Positions 28,324 to 37,935 of a stretch of DNA of 64,000 nucleotides are shown piece by piece (the stretch's first letter is position 1; each line of letters begins with the position of its first letter). The notes beneath the pieces are model-generated. The model worked only from the letters and a program-made list of their open reading frames with translations, made no database searches and had not been told where the DNA came from. The translations under genes and the position numbers were made by a program. Origin of the DNA: Solirhodobacter olei (GTDB lineage Bacteria; Pseudomonadota; Alphaproteobacteria; Rhodobacterales; Rhodobacteraceae); NCBI RefSeq assembly GCF_004010155.1, contig NZ_RRYH01000012.1:155054-219053 (forward strand). Reading direction: 5' to 3'.

Positions 28324-29343
28324 TCAGGCCTCAAGCGCGAGCAGCGCCCGGGTCGAGGCCTTAACCGCCTCCGGCCCGGGGATGAAGCTCATCCCCAGCC
28401 CGTCCCGCGCCCGGTCGTTCGAGACGCCTTCGAACCGGCCGAGAGAGGGCACGATCGCGCGGATCGAAGGGTCAAAGACGCCGAGCGCCCGGATCAGGAT
28501 ATCAGGCGCGACCCTCCGAGCGACGCGACGTCCCGGCGCCGCCTCGGCAACCGCCGCTGCGATCTCGGCGAACCACATCGTGCCCGCGCAGGCGATGAAG
28601 CGCTGGCCCGCTGCGTCCGGCCGCTCCAACGCGCGCAGGTGCATCTCTGCCACGTCGCGCACGTCGACCACGCCGAAGCTGATCCGGGGCACCATCGGGT
28701 CCCTGCCGCGCAGCACCCGCCTGATCACGCCGATCGAGCTGCCGTACTTCCCGTCAAGCGGCGGGCCCAGCACGAAGGCCGGGTTTATGACCGCGAGCTC
28801 CAGCCCCTCGGCCTCGGCAGCGAAATCCCAAGCCGCACGCTCCGCCAGCGTCTTAGACTTCATATAGGCCGTGGTCGCGGGATGGGCGGTGTCGGTCCAA
28901 TCGTGCTCGTCGAAAGCAAGCTTGCCAGTCGCGGGCTCCCGGCCCGAGACCGCGGCGACGGACGAGGTCAGCACCACGCGTCGCATCCCCGCCCGCGCCG
29001 CCGCGGCCATCGCCCGGCGGGTGCCTTCAACGGCGGGACGGATCAGCTCCGCCTCGTCCTTCGGCTGGGCCAGAGGGAAGGGAGAGGCGGTATGGATCAG
29101 CGCCTCATGCCCGGCGAAGGCGTCATCCCAGCCGTCATCCCGTTCCAGGTCCAGAGTGGCGAATCTCAGCCGCTCGAGGCTTCCCGGAACGGCAAGCGCG
29201 GGCCGTAGGGCAGCGCGCACCTCTTCTGCCCGGGCAGGCGAGCGGAGCGTGCCCGTCACCTCGTATCCGGCGTCGAGGAACCGAAGCAGCACCTGTTTCG
29301 CGATGAAGCCCGAGGCCCCGGTGACGACAACCTTCCCCGGCAT
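28324..29343 (-). CDS. NAD(P)-dependent epimerase/reductase, extended SDR family
   Basis: The 339-residue protein starts with the Rossmann motif VTGASGFIAK and has catalytic Tyr160 and Lys164 in YMKSK, with an upstream SSVAA segment holding the active-site serine. Overall it resembles dihydroflavonol reductase/cinnamoyl-CoA reductase-like SDRs, which reduce carbonyl groups. ATG 29343 is preceded by GGGAGG at 5 bases. The natural substrate is unknown. Confidence 0.87.
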   Translation of the reverse strand: MPGKVVVTGASGFIAKQVLLRFLDAGYEVTGTLRSPARAEEVRAALRPALAVPGSLERLRFATLDLERDDGWDDAFAGHEALIHTASPFPLAQPKDEAELIRPAVEGTRRAMAAAARAGMRRVVLTSSVAAVSGREPATGKLAFDEHDWTDTAHPATTAYMKSKTLAERAAWDFAAEAEGLELAVINPAFVLGPPLDGKYGSSIGVIRRVLRGRDPMVPRISFGVVDVRDVAEMHLRALERPDAAGQRFIACAGTMWFAEIAAAVAEAAPGRRVARRVAPDILIRALGVFDPSIRAIVPSLGRFEGVSNDRARDGLGMSFIPGPEAVKASTRALLALEA

Positions 29344-29407
29344 CCGCACCTCCCGGCTGATGGATCACCCGGGGCAAGCTAGGGCCGGGGCGCCCGCGGA
29401 GCAACCC

Positions 29408-31072
29408 TCAGCCCAGAAGACGCCGCGCGATGACCTGCGCCTGGATCTCGGCCGCGCCCTCGAAGATGTTGAGGATCCGCGCATCGCAGAGGATCCGGCT
29501 GATGCGGTATTCCAGTGCGAAACCGTTGCCGCCGTGGATCTGCAGCGCATTGTCGGCCGCGGCCCAGGCCACCCGCGCGGCAAGAAGCTTCGCCATCCCG
29601 GCCTCCAGGTCGCAGCGGCGGCCATGGTCCTTTTCCCAGGCCGCGCGATAGGTCAGCTGGCGGGCGATCGCGATCTCCACCGCCATCATGGCGAGCTTGC
29701 CGGACACGCGCGGGAAGGCCGCAAGCGGCCTGCCGAACTGCTGCCGGCCGTTGGCGTAGTCCAGCCCCGCCTCAAGCGCTGCCTGCGCCACACCCACGGC
29801 GCGGGCCGCGGTCTGGATCCGGGCGCTCTCGAACGTCTGCATGAGCTGCTTGAACCCCTGCCCCGGCGCGCCGCCCAGAAGGTTCTCGCCCGAGACGCGG
29901 AACCCGTCGAAGCCGAGCTCGTATTCCTTCATGCCGCGGTAGCCGAGCACGCCGATCTCGCCCCCAGTCATGCCGGGCGTGGGGAAAGGGTCCGCCTCCG
30001 TCCCCGGCGCCTTCTCGGCGAGGAACATCGAAAGGCCGCGCCAGTCGTCGGTCTCCGGATCGGTGCGCGCCAGAAGGGTCATCACATGCGCCCGGGCGGC
30101 GTTGGTGATCCAGGTCTTGTTGCCCGTAATGCGCCAGTCCGCTCCGTCGCGCACCGCGCGGGTACGAAGCGCGCCGAGGTCCGATCCGGTATTCGGCTCG
30201 GTGAAGACGGCCGTCGGCAGGATTTCTCCGCTTGCGATCTTCGGCAGCCAATGCGCCTTCTGCGCTTCCGTCCCGCCGCAAAGGATCAGTTCCGCCGCGA
30301 TCTCGGAACGGGTGCCGAGAGAGCCCACGCCGATATAGCCGCGCGAAAGCTCCTCCGAAACCACGACCATGGAGGCCTTGGACAGGCCGAAGCCGCCGTA
30401 TTCCTCCGGGATCGTCAGGCCGAAGACGCCCATCTCCGCCAGCGCCTCGATCACCGGCATCGGGATAAGCTCGTCCCTCAGGTGCCAGCCCTGGGCATGG
30501 GGGATGACCTCCTCGTCCGCGAAGCGGCGGAACTGGTCGCGGATCATCTCCAGCTCGTCGTCGAGCCCGCTTGCGCCAAACGTCGCCTGCCCTTGCCCTT
30601 CGGCCATCAGCGCCGCGAGGCGGGATCGGGCGGCGGCGGAGTTGCCCCGGGCCATGAGGCGCTCCGCCGCCGCGCCGAACCCGGGGGAAAGGCCAAGGTC
30701 CTGCAAGCGCGCGACCTCCCCCTGGCTCATCGGGATCCCGCCCGCGATCTGGGCGAGGTATTCGCCGAAGCCGATCTGCAGGATCAGCGCCTCGATCTCG
30801 CCGAACCGGCCGGCAGCCCGAAGCCGCAGCGCCCAGTCCTGCAGCGCCGAGAGCGCCTCGACATAGGTCGCGAGCCATGACGCGGAATGGGCCGCGAACT
30901 GCTCCGCCTCCAGAGCCGCGGCGGAGGGCGCGCCGTCGGGCGCCACGCGCGCCCGCAGCGCCGCCACCGCACGGTCGCGCAGGGCGTGAAGCTCCGGGAC
31001 CGCGGCGGCGGTCAGCTCCGCAAGGTCGGGCAGGAGGGCAGCATCGGTCATGGCGACCCCGTCATGCGGCAT
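29408..31072 (-). CDS. mcd: Acyl-CoA dehydrogenase, probable (2S)-methylsuccinyl-CoA dehydrogenase
   Basis: A 554-residue flavoprotein. Unlike ordinary acyl-CoA dehydrogenases (about 380 residues) it has an extra N-terminal region of about 160 residues, as in the Mcd family of the ethylmalonyl-CoA pathway. The catalytic core has FTEPNTGSDLG, KTWITNAA and QIHGGNGFALEYRISRI. I recognise the tail (AAEIQAQVIARRLL) as Mcd-like from memory, so the exact substrate is an inference. AAAGGA favours ATG 31072; ATG 31051 is the alternative. It stands alone. Confidence 0.75.
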   Translation of the reverse strand: MPHDGVAMTDAALLPDLAELTAAAVPELHALRDRAVAALRARVAPDGAPSAAALEAEQFAAHSASWLATYVEALSALQDWALRLRAAGRFGEIEALILQIGFGEYLAQIAGGIPMSQGEVARLQDLGLSPGFGAAAERLMARGNSAAARSRLAALMAEGQGQATFGASGLDDELEMIRDQFRRFADEEVIPHAQGWHLRDELIPMPVIEALAEMGVFGLTIPEEYGGFGLSKASMVVVSEELSRGYIGVGSLGTRSEIAAELILCGGTEAQKAHWLPKIASGEILPTAVFTEPNTGSDLGALRTRAVRDGADWRITGNKTWITNAARAHVMTLLARTDPETDDWRGLSMFLAEKAPGTEADPFPTPGMTGGEIGVLGYRGMKEYELGFDGFRVSGENLLGGAPGQGFKQLMQTFESARIQTAARAVGVAQAALEAGLDYANGRQQFGRPLAAFPRVSGKLAMMAVEIAIARQLTYRAAWEKDHGRRCDLEAGMAKLLAARVAWAAADNALQIHGGNGFALEYRISRILCDARILNIFEGAAEIQAQVIARRLLG

Positions 31073-31232
31073 GAGTCGGATCCTTTCTGCGGTCGCATCG
31101 TGATACGGGCTTCGCAACCGCAGCGCAACATTAATTCGTTTACGCCCGAAAATGCGCACAAACATGTCGCATCAGATTTCACCTGTACCTCCCGCTCGGG
31201 CAGGCTAGAAACGCCCTGAGGGACGGGGAAAA

Positions 31233-31991
31233 ATGTTCGATCTGCCACCGCATATCCTGATCGGCGTGATCGCGGTCACGCTGTTTGCCAGCTTCGTGAA
31301 GGGCGCGGTGGGCTTCGGCATGCCAATGCTGATGATCTCCGGCCTCGCCTCCCTGCTGCCCGCGCACGAGGCGCTGGCGGCGCTGATCCTGCCGACCGTG
31401 GCCACCAACCTGATCCAGGCCTTCCGGCAGGGCCTACGCCCCGCGCTGGCCAGCCTTTACGACTGGCGGCGCCACGTGATCACGCTCTGCATTTTCATCG
31501 CGATCTCCTCCCAGCTCGTCGTCGCCATCCCCGCGCCGCTGCTGCTGGGCACGCTGGGCCTGCCGATCTCGCTTTTCGCGCTGAGCCAGCTTGGCGGGCT
31601 GGAGCTGCGCTTCCCCGCCCATAACCGGCCGCGGGCAGAGATCATCTCCGGCGCGATCGCGGGGTTCTACGGCGGGCTCTCGGGCGTCTGGGGGCCGCCT
31701 TTGATCGCGATGCTTCTGTCGTTCAACATCGACAAGCGCGAAGGCATGCGGGTGCAGGGCGTCGTGTACCTGATCGGCGCGGTGATGCTGCTGGCCGGCC
31801 ACCTGCGCTCCGGCATCCTGAACGCCGCGACCGCACCCTTGAGCGCTACCCTCGTGCTGCCCGCCCTCCTGGGCATCTGGGCAGGCTTCAAGCTGCACGA
31901 CCGGCTCGATGCCGCGCGGTTCCGACGCTGGACGCTGATCGTTCTGGCGCTCGCCGGCCTCAACCTGCTGCGCCGCGCGCTGGGGTATTGA
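31233..31991 (+). CDS. TauE/SafE family membrane permease
   Basis: The 252-residue protein has about eight hydrophobic segments in two repeats. KGAVGFGMPMLM in the first repeat and IAGFYGGLSGVWGPPL in the second are the conserved glycine-proline blocks of the sulfite exporter TauE/SafE family. Members export sulfite, sulfoacetate or other organosulfur anions, but many have unknown substrates. It is divergent from mcd and convergent with DUF1491. Confidence 0.88.
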   Translation: MFDLPPHILIGVIAVTLFASFVKGAVGFGMPMLMISGLASLLPAHEALAALILPTVATNLIQAFRQGLRPALASLYDWRRHVITLCIFIAISSQLVVAIPAPLLLGTLGLPISLFALSQLGGLELRFPAHNRPRAEIISGAIAGFYGGLSGVWGPPLIAMLLSFNIDKREGMRVQGVVYLIGAVMLLAGHLRSGILNAATAPLSATLVLPALLGIWAGFKLHDRLDAARFRRWTLIVLALAGLNLLRRALGY

Positions 31992-31994
31992 GCG

Positions 31995-32327
31995 TCAGTC
32001 GCTGAGCCCGTCCTGGTCGAGCAGGCTGCGGCCCTGCCGGTCCTCCACCTCGATCACCCAGAGGTCGGGATCGAAGCCACGCTGGCGAGCGATGGCTTCG
32101 TCCACCTCCCGCTCCGCCCCCTCGGCCAGCGTCACCCAGGTCCGCGCGCCGCTCATGAGGTCGAAGGAGCGCTGGAAGGCCTGCGCCCGGCCGTCGAGCG
32201 TGGCGAGCTTCACCAGCACGGCGCCCGCGGTATCATCGCCATGCGCGGTAACATAGGCCGGTATATCGGCCTGCCGCAGCCGCGCGAGATAGGCATGCAC
32301 CCAAAAGCTGGAGGTGAGCCGCGCCAT
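31995..32327 (-). CDS. DUF1491 family protein
   Basis: A 110-residue protein conserved mainly in alphaproteobacteria. It opens with the typical LTSSFWVHAYLARL and contains GAVLVKLATLDG and a REVDEAIARQRGFDPDLWVIEVE tail. No function is known. It lies 8 bases after era and is probably translated from the same transcript, a common arrangement in Rhodobacterales. Confidence 0.88.
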   Translation of the reverse strand: MARLTSSFWVHAYLARLRQADIPAYVTAHGDDTAGAVLVKLATLDGRAQAFQRSFDLMSGARTWVTLAEGAEREVDEAIARQRGFDPDLWVIEVEDRQGRSLLDQDGLSD

Positions 32328-32335
32328 CGGCGGGG

Positions 32336-33244
32336 TCAGTCCCCGTCCTTGAACTCGAGCCCGATCTCGGAATAGCGCTCGGCCTCGTCTTCCCAGTTCG
32401 GGCGTACCTTCACCTGCAGGAAAAGGTGGACCGGCCGGCCAAGGAAATTGGCGATCTCCGCCCGGGCGGCGGTGGAGATGCCCTTGATCGTCTCGCCCTT
32501 GTGGCCAAGCACGATCCCCTTGTGGCCGTCGCGGGCGACATAGATGATCTGGTCGATCCGGGTGGAGCCATCGTCGCGGTCCCGCCAGCTCTCGGTCTCC
32601 ACCGTCAACTGGTAGGGCAGCTCCTCATGCAGGCGCAGCGTCAGCTTCTCGCGGGTGATTTCGGCGGCGATAGCGCGCATGGGCGCATCGGCGATCTGGT
32701 CTTCCGGGTAATACCATTCGTGCTCGGGCAGTTCTCCCGCCAGCCAGTCGCGCAGGTCCTCGACCCCGTGGCCACGCTCGGCGGAGATCATGAAGGTCCG
32801 CTCGAAGGCGAAGGCCGCGTTCATCTCCTCGGCCAGCGCAAGAAGCGCCTCGGCCTTCACCCGGTCGATCTTGTTGATCGCGAGCGCCACGCGCTGTTTC
32901 GGCGAAAGCCGCTCCTTCAGCGCGTCGAGGATGCTGCGCACGCCGTCCGTCAGCCCGCGATGGGCCTCGATCAGCAGCACGATCAGGTCGGCATCCGCGG
33001 CGCCACCCCAGGCTGCCGCCACCATGGCGCGGTCCAGCCGGCGGCGCGGGCGGAACAGGCCGGGGGTGTCGACAAAGACGATCTGCGCCTCGCCCGCCAT
33101 GCAGATGCCCCGGATCCGGGCCCGCGTCGTCTGCACCTTATGGGTGACAATGGAGACCTTGGCGCCGACCATCCTGTTCAGGAGGGTCGACTTGCCCGCA
33201 TTGGGCTCCCCGATAAGGGCAACGAAACCGGCGCGTTTGGACAT
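32336..33244 (-). CDS. era: GTPase Era
   Basis: Era binds the 3' end of 16S rRNA and assists 30S assembly. The 302-residue protein has G1 GEPNAGKST (12-20), G3 DTPG (59-62), G4 NKID and a C-terminal KH domain with GHKGETIKGISTAARAEI, the RNA-binding helix-turn region. It follows rnc after 66 bases, the usual pairing. Confidence 0.98.
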   Translation of the reverse strand: MSKRAGFVALIGEPNAGKSTLLNRMVGAKVSIVTHKVQTTRARIRGICMAGEAQIVFVDTPGLFRPRRRLDRAMVAAAWGGAADADLIVLLIEAHRGLTDGVRSILDALKERLSPKQRVALAINKIDRVKAEALLALAEEMNAAFAFERTFMISAERGHGVEDLRDWLAGELPEHEWYYPEDQIADAPMRAIAAEITREKLTLRLHEELPYQLTVETESWRDRDDGSTRIDQIIYVARDGHKGIVLGHKGETIKGISTAARAEIANFLGRPVHLFLQVKVRPNWEDEAERYSEIGLEFKDGD

Positions 33245-33310
33245 GGGCTCCTCGGATTGGCTGCCGGCTGCGATAGTTGATTTCGCACCACTTGGCCAGA
33301 GCCGCAGTCG

Positions 33311-33994
33311 TCAGCCCGCCTCCAACTGCTCCAGAAGCGCCCGCGCCGCCGCTTGCTCGGCCTGCCGTTTGGCACCGGCAGTGGCACGCGCGGCCTCCCC
33401 CGAGGCCAGCCGCACCTCGACAGTGAAGACCGGCGCGTGGTCCGGCCCCTCGCGGGCCAGTTCGGCATAGGCGGGCGGCGTCTGGCCGCGTGCCTGGGCC
33501 CATTCCTGCAGCGCGGTCTTGGCGTCGCGGGCGTCGGCCTCCACCGCGTCGATCCGCCCGCCCCAATGGGCCAGAACCACCGACTTCGCAGCCTCGAAGC
33601 CTCCATCGAGGTAGACCGCGGCGATCACCGCCTCCATCGCGTCGGCGAGAAGCGCCTCCTTGCGCCGGCCGCCGGACATCATCTCGGACCGGCCGAGCTT
33701 CAGGACAGCGCCCAGGTCCAGCTCCCGTGCAACGTCGGCGCAGGCCTCCTTGCGCACCAGCGCGTTGAAGCGCGGGGCCAGCTGGCCCTCGCTCGCGCCC
33801 CGATCGGCGGCCAGCAGCGCCTCGGCCATCACCAGCCCCAGGACACGGTCGCCCAAGAACTCCAGCCGCTGGTTGTCCGGCCGCGAGGGGGCGGAGATCG
33901 AGGCATGGGTGACGGCGCGCAACAGTAGTTCCGGCCGCTTGAACCCGTGGCCGAGCCGCTCCGCGAAGGCCTGGAGATCGGCCGCAAGCTTCAT
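33311..33994 (-). CDS. rnc: Ribonuclease III
   Basis: The enzyme cleaves double-stranded RNA, including rRNA precursors. The 227-residue product has the signature [10 protein letters not shown] (41-50) with the metal-binding glutamate and aspartate, a second acidic cluster ([15 protein letters not shown]) and a C-terminal dsRNA-binding domain ending in [10 protein letters not shown]. Its start overlaps the upstream lepB stop by four bases (ATGA). Confidence 0.98.
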   Translation of the reverse strand: MKLAADLQAFAERLGHGFKRPELLLRAVTHASISAPSRPDNQRLEFLGDRVLGLVMAEALLAADRGASEGQLAPRFNALVRKEACADVARELDLGAVLKLGRSEMMSGGRRKEALLADAMEAVIAAVYLDGGFEAAKSVVLAHWGGRIDAVEADARDAKTALQEWAQARGQTPPAYAELAREGPDHAPVFTVEVRLASGEAARATAGAKRQAEQAAARALLEQLEAG

Positions 33995-34770
33995 TGGATC
34001 GCCTTGAAGAACCGGCCCGGGCGCCAGTCCCAGAAATAGAGGAGCGAGCGACCGGCAGAGGAGAACATCACCCTGTCGGCCCGGCCGATCAGGTTCTGGA
34101 ACGGCACGAAGCCGACACCGCCGACATCCTGCGGGAAGCGGCTGTCCTCGGAATTGTCGCGGTTGTCGCCCATGAAGAAGAACTCGCCCTTCGGCACCTT
34201 GAAGACCGGCGTGTTGTCGGCCTCGCCATCGTTGATGATGTTCAGGATGTCGTGCGTGACACCATCGGGCAAGGTCTCGCGCTGGCGCTGTTTCACGCAG
34301 TCGCCGCCCGGCGGGACGGGCACGTTCGCGCAGCGCGGATACTGGCCCATCGGGCCCTGCGGGCGCATCTTCTCGACGAAGCTGCCGTCATCCTTCACCG
34401 GCACTTCCTTGCCGTTGATGTAGAGCCGGCCGTTGCGCATCTGCACGGTGTCGCCGGGCAGGCCGATCAGGCGCTTGATGTAATCCTCGCCGTTGACCGG
34501 GTGGCGGAAGACCACCACGTCGCCACGCTTGGGCATGGTGGCGAAGATGCGGCCCTCGAAGGGGCACAGGTCGAAGGGGCAGGAATAGCGGGAATAGCCG
34601 TAGGCCATCTTGTTGACGAAGAGCAGGTCGCCGATCAGAAGCGTGTCCTTCATCGAGCCGGAGGGGATCCAGAACGGCTGGAAGAAGAACGTGCGGAAGA
34701 CCCCGGCGATCAGGAGGGCGGTGACAATGGTCTTCACCGTGTCGAGAATGCCTTCGACCGCCCGCACCAT
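33991..34770 (-). CDS. lepB: Signal peptidase I, downstream paralogue
   Basis: The 259-residue membrane protease removes Sec and Tat signal peptides at the outer face of the membrane. It has one N-terminal membrane helix, catalytic Ser39 in [10 protein letters not shown], catalytic Lys99 in DYIKRLIG and the [14 protein letters not shown] block. It is clearly related along its entire length to the adjacent copy at 34877 but diverges in the insert around [12 protein letters not shown]. It may have its own promoter (34803-34831). Confidence 0.95.
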   Translation of the reverse strand: MVRAVEGILDTVKTIVTALLIAGVFRTFFFQPFWIPSGSMKDTLLIGDLLFVNKMAYGYSRYSCPFDLCPFEGRIFATMPKRGDVVVFRHPVNGEDYIKRLIGLPGDTVQMRNGRLYINGKEVPVKDDGSFVEKMRPQGPMGQYPRCANVPVPPGGDCVKQRQRETLPDGVTHDILNIINDGEADNTPVFKVPKGEFFFMGDNRDNSEDSRFPQDVGGVGFVPFQNLIGRADRVMFSSAGRSLLYFWDWRPGRFFKAIQ

Positions 34771-34802
34771 CCGCTGCCCGTCCCGCTCTTGCCCTGTCGG
34801 GC

Positions 34803-34831
34803 TACATGCGCGGGCGCAGGGCGCGTGTCAA
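34803..34831 (-). promoter_or_regulatory. Candidate promoter for lepB-rnc-era
   Basis: On the minus strand a perfect TTGACA (34826-34831) is followed, at 17 bases, by CATGTA (34803-34808); TGTAGC two bases further on is an alternative -10. It lies in the 106-base gap between the two lepB genes, 33 bases before the second start. The -35 is strong, the -10 weak. Confidence 0.42.
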
Positions 34832-34876
34832 GCGCGGGGCCCGGCCCGGTCCGCTGCCCTGATCAGGCCTCGACAG

Positions 34877-35665
34877 TCACTCGATCCATTTGAAGAACCG
34901 CTTCGCCCGCCAGGTCCAGAAGTAGAACAGCGACCGCCCGGCGGAGGAGAAGATGATCATGTCGGCCCGTCCGAGCACGTTCTTGATCGGCACCATGCCG
35001 ACACCGCCGCTGAAGACCGGCACCCGGCTGTCGGCCGAGTTGTCCCGGTTGTCGCCCATCACGAAAAGATCGCCCTTCGGCACGGTATAAAGCGGCGTGT
35101 TGTCGTAGGGCCCGTCGTTCTGGATGTTCAGGATGTCGTGGGTCACGCCGCCGGGCAGGGTCTCGCGGTAGCGCTGCTTGTCGCACTCGCCGCCGATACC
35201 CACCGGCCCGTTGTCACAGCGCGGGAGGTCGCCCTGCGGCCCCTGGGGCGCGTAGGTCTCCTTGAACGTCCCGTCGGGCTTCACCGTCACCGGCTTGTTG
35301 TTGATGTAGAGAAGCCCTTGCTTCATCTGCACCGTGTCACCGGGCACGCCGATCACACGCTTGATCAGGTCCTCGTTGCTGGCCGGGTGGCGGAACACGA
35401 TCACGTCGCCCACCTTCGGGGTGGAGCCGAAGATCCGCCCCGGGATCGGGCAGAAGCTGAACGGGCAGGAGACGGCGGCATAGCCATAGGCCATCTTGTT
35501 GATCACGATGTAGTCGCCGACCAGCAGCGTGTCCTTCATCGACCCCGAGGGGATCCAGAACGGCTGGAAGAAGAGCGTGCGGAAGACGCCCGCGATCAGC
35601 AACGCGTAGACGACCGTCTTGATCGTGTCGACGATGCCCTCTTCCTTCTTTTCCTTGCGAGCCAT
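34877..35665 (-). CDS. lepB: Signal peptidase I, upstream paralogue
   Basis: A 262-residue signal peptidase with a charged start (MARKEKKEEG), one membrane helix, catalytic Ser42 in [10 protein letters not shown] and Lys102 in DLIKRVIG, plus [15 protein letters not shown]. Both catalytic residues are intact, so it should be active. It starts one base after the acpS stop and is followed by the paralogue at 33991. Shared blocks such as [22 protein letters not shown] and [13 protein letters not shown] indicate a tandem duplication. Confidence 0.95.
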   Translation of the reverse strand: MARKEKKEEGIVDTIKTVVYALLIAGVFRTLFFQPFWIPSGSMKDTLLVGDYIVINKMAYGYAAVSCPFSFCPIPGRIFGSTPKVGDVIVFRHPASNEDLIKRVIGVPGDTVQMKQGLLYINNKPVTVKPDGTFKETYAPQGPQGDLPRCDNGPVGIGGECDKQRYRETLPGGVTHDILNIQNDGPYDNTPLYTVPKGDLFVMGDNRDNSADSRVPVFSGGVGMVPIKNVLGRADMIIFSSAGRSLFYFWTWRAKRFFKWIE

Positions 35666-35666
35666 T

Positions 35667-36098
35667 CTATCCCGTCCTCTTGTCGTCCCCGGCGTCTACG
35701 GCCTCGGGCAGCGCCTCTATCACCACGATCGCCTGAGCCCAAGGATGATCGTCCGTCAAGGTCACGTGGATCACGCTTCGGTGCCCCGGCGGTGTCATCT
35801 TCGCCAGCCGCTCGGCCGCCCACCCGGTCAGATGCATCTGCGGCTGGCCGGAACGGAGGTTCACGACCGCCATGTCCTTCCACGAGATCCCCATCCGAAG
35901 GCCGGTGCCGAGCGCCTTGGAGCAGGCCTCCTTCGCGGCCCATCGCTTGGCGTAGGTGCCCGCCGTGTCGGCCCGCCGCTCGGCCTTCCGCTGCTCGATC
36001 TCGGTGAAGACGCGGTTGCGGAAGCGGTCGCCGAACCGCTCCAGCGTGCCCGCGATCCGCTCGATATTGGCGAGATCGGTGCCTATGCCGAGGATCAT
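35667..36098 (-). CDS. acpS: Holo-[acyl-carrier-protein] synthase
   Basis: AcpS transfers 4'-phosphopantetheine from CoA to the acyl carrier protein. The 143-residue product has the metal-binding Asp8 in [11 protein letters not shown] and Glu57 in [14 protein letters not shown], the two signature blocks. It overlaps the upstream gene by four bases (ATGA) and is one base from lepB, so the three genes are translated as a unit. Confidence 0.96.
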   Translation of the reverse strand: MILGIGTDLANIERIAGTLERFGDRFRNRVFTEIEQRKAERRADTAGTYAKRWAAKEACSKALGTGLRMGISWKDMAVVNLRSGQPQMHLTGWAAERLAKMTPPGHRSVIHVTLTDDHPWAQAIVVIEALPEAVDAGDDKRTG

Positions 36099-36961
36099 GG
36101 CTTGGCCGTCACCTGCGGCATCGGCGTGATCAGCGCCTCGCCCTGCGCCAGCAGCGCGTCCCAGCCAGGGGGTTCGACCAGCGTCGGCAACCCGTTGAAG
36201 CGATCCGAGAGCGCCTGCCAGAGCGCCGTCGCATCATTGCGCACCCGGGCCCAGAGCGCGCCCGCCTCCGGCGGGTTCAGCTCGCAGACGCCCTGATCGG
36301 TCAGCGCGGTCGCGGCATTGAAGGCCACGTCGAGCCCGTGCAGGTCGCGCATCGCGGCGCAGTCGTCCTGCAGGTCTTGCGCGGTGCCGGCCGCGACCAG
36401 CGGCACGCCGTAAAAAGGCATCGCCTCGCCCGGCGCCACGGCGAGCCGGCGCTTGGCATCGGCCGCGATGCGATCGGCCAAGGCACGCGTCGCCTCCGCC
36501 ACCGCCTCGGCCGCGGGGATGGTGCGGCCCTGGTAGGTGACCTCCGCCTTCGCGGCTTTCGCGGCCAGGGTCTTGTTCTCCGCCTTCAGGGCGGCATTGG
36601 CCTGGGTCAGCGTGTCGCCCTGCTGCTTCAGCGCGGCATTGGTGGCCGAAAGGGCATCGTTGTTCTGGCTCAGCGCCGCGTTGCGATCCTTCAGGTCACT
36701 CGCCGCCGCCACCGCGGCATCGGCCCGCCGGGTCTCGTTCTCCGCCCGCTTTCGCGCGGCCGCGAGCAGCCGGGTCTGCTCCGCGCGGACCGAATATTGC
36801 GGCACCACCGCCTCCACCAGATCCGAGAGCGAGGAGAAGACCACGTTGGAACTCACCCCCGCAATGGCCAGCACCAGCGCGAGAAGGAAAAGCGCGACAA
36901 GCAGTCTCTTCGACAGCGCCATCAACATCCGAAACGGCAGTTTCACCAGGCGCCAGAACAT
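36095..36961 (-). CDS. Uncharacterised membrane-anchored coiled-coil protein
   Basis: I do not recognise this 288-residue protein. It has a basic N-terminus, one hydrophobic helix (about 18-36), and a long alanine-rich, heptad-like region (about 60-140) with repeated N-AAL elements ([24 protein letters not shown]), predicting a coiled coil. A compact C-terminal domain follows with two cysteines (201, 226) that could form a disulfide if it is periplasmic. GGAGGA abuts ATG 36961, so a start at residue 12 or 14 is possible. It overlaps acpS by four bases. Confidence 0.75.
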   Translation of the reverse strand: MFWRLVKLPFRMLMALSKRLLVALFLLALVLAIAGVSSNVVFSSLSDLVEAVVPQYSVRAEQTRLLAAARKRAENETRRADAAVAAASDLKDRNAALSQNNDALSATNAALKQQGDTLTQANAALKAENKTLAAKAAKAEVTYQGRTIPAAEAVAEATRALADRIAADAKRRLAVAPGEAMPFYGVPLVAAGTAQDLQDDCAAMRDLHGLDVAFNAATALTDQGVCELNPPEAGALWARVRNDATALWQALSDRFNGLPTLVEPPGWDALLAQGEALITPMPQVTAKP

Positions 36962-37157
36962 CCATTCCTCCAGACTTGCGGCGCATAGGACCACGCCGCG
37001 GCCGCCAAGTCCATGAGGGCAGAGGGTCATCGGCTCAGGATTTCGCGCGCGGCGCCGCCGTCGTTGCAGACCGCCGCGCCGGCAGGTCGGTGCTGGCTGA
37101 AAGCACGGCTTGCGGGGTCGGGTTTCCGCGGGGGCTGAACGCCCCCAACCCTGCCCC

Positions 37158-37925
37158 TCAGTGGCCGAGGATCTGGCTGAGGAACAGCTTGGTGCGATCC
37201 GACTGCGGGTTGTTGAAGAACTCGTTCGGCTCGTTCTGCTCGACGATCTGGCCCTGATCCATGAAGATCACCCGGTTCGCCACCTGACGGGCGAAGCCCA
37301 TCTCATGGGTGACGCAAAGCATCGTCATCCCCTCCTCGGCCAGCTCGATCATGGTGTCGAGCACTTCCTTGATCATCTCCGGGTCGAGCGCCGATGTCGG
37401 CTCGTCGAAGAGCATGATCCTGGGCTTCATGCAAAGCGAGCGCGCGATGGCCACCCGCTGCTGCTGGCCACCAGAAAGCTGGCCGGGGTATTTCTGCGCC
37501 TGATCCGGGATCTTCACCTTGTTGAGGAAATACATCGCTGTTTCCTCGGCCTCGCGCTTCGGGGTCTTGCGCACCCACATCGGGGCCAGCGTCAGATTTT
37601 CCAGGATCGTCAGATGCGGGAAGAGGTTGAAGTGCTGGAACACCATGCCGACTTCCGAGCGCACCTTGTCGATGTTCTTCAGATCGCCCGTCAGCTCGGT
37701 CCCGTCGACGATGATCTGGCCGGCCTGGTGTTCCTCAAGCCGGTTGATGCAGCGGATCAGCGTGGACTTGCCCGAGCCCGAGGGCCCGGCGATCACGATC
37801 CGCTCGCCGCGATGCACCGTCAGGTCGATGTCGCGCAGAACGTGGAACGTGCCGTACCACTTGTTCATCTTGGTGATCTGGACGGCGACCTCGTGAGAGA
37901 CCTGCATCCTGGCGGCTTCAGCCAT
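37158..37925 (-). CDS. bztD: Glutamate/glutamine/aspartate/asparagine ABC transporter, ATPase
   Basis: The 255-residue ATPase belongs to the polar amino-acid uptake group. Walker A is GPSGSGKST (47-55), the signature is [15 protein letters not shown], and Walker B with D-loop is [15 protein letters not shown]. It energises the BztB-BztC channel. It is the last gene of bztABCD, 10 bases after bztC; a weak stem-loop (37121-37154) follows. Confidence 0.95.
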   Translation of the reverse strand: MAEAARMQVSHEVAVQITKMNKWYGTFHVLRDIDLTVHRGERIVIAGPSGSGKSTLIRCINRLEEHQAGQIIVDGTELTGDLKNIDKVRSEVGMVFQHFNLFPHLTILENLTLAPMWVRKTPKREAEETAMYFLNKVKIPDQAQKYPGQLSGGQQQRVAIARSLCMKPRIMLFDEPTSALDPEMIKEVLDTMIELAEEGMTMLCVTHEMGFARQVANRVIFMDQGQIVEQNEPNEFFNNPQSDRTKLFLSQILGH

Positions 37926-37935
37926 GTCGAACTCC

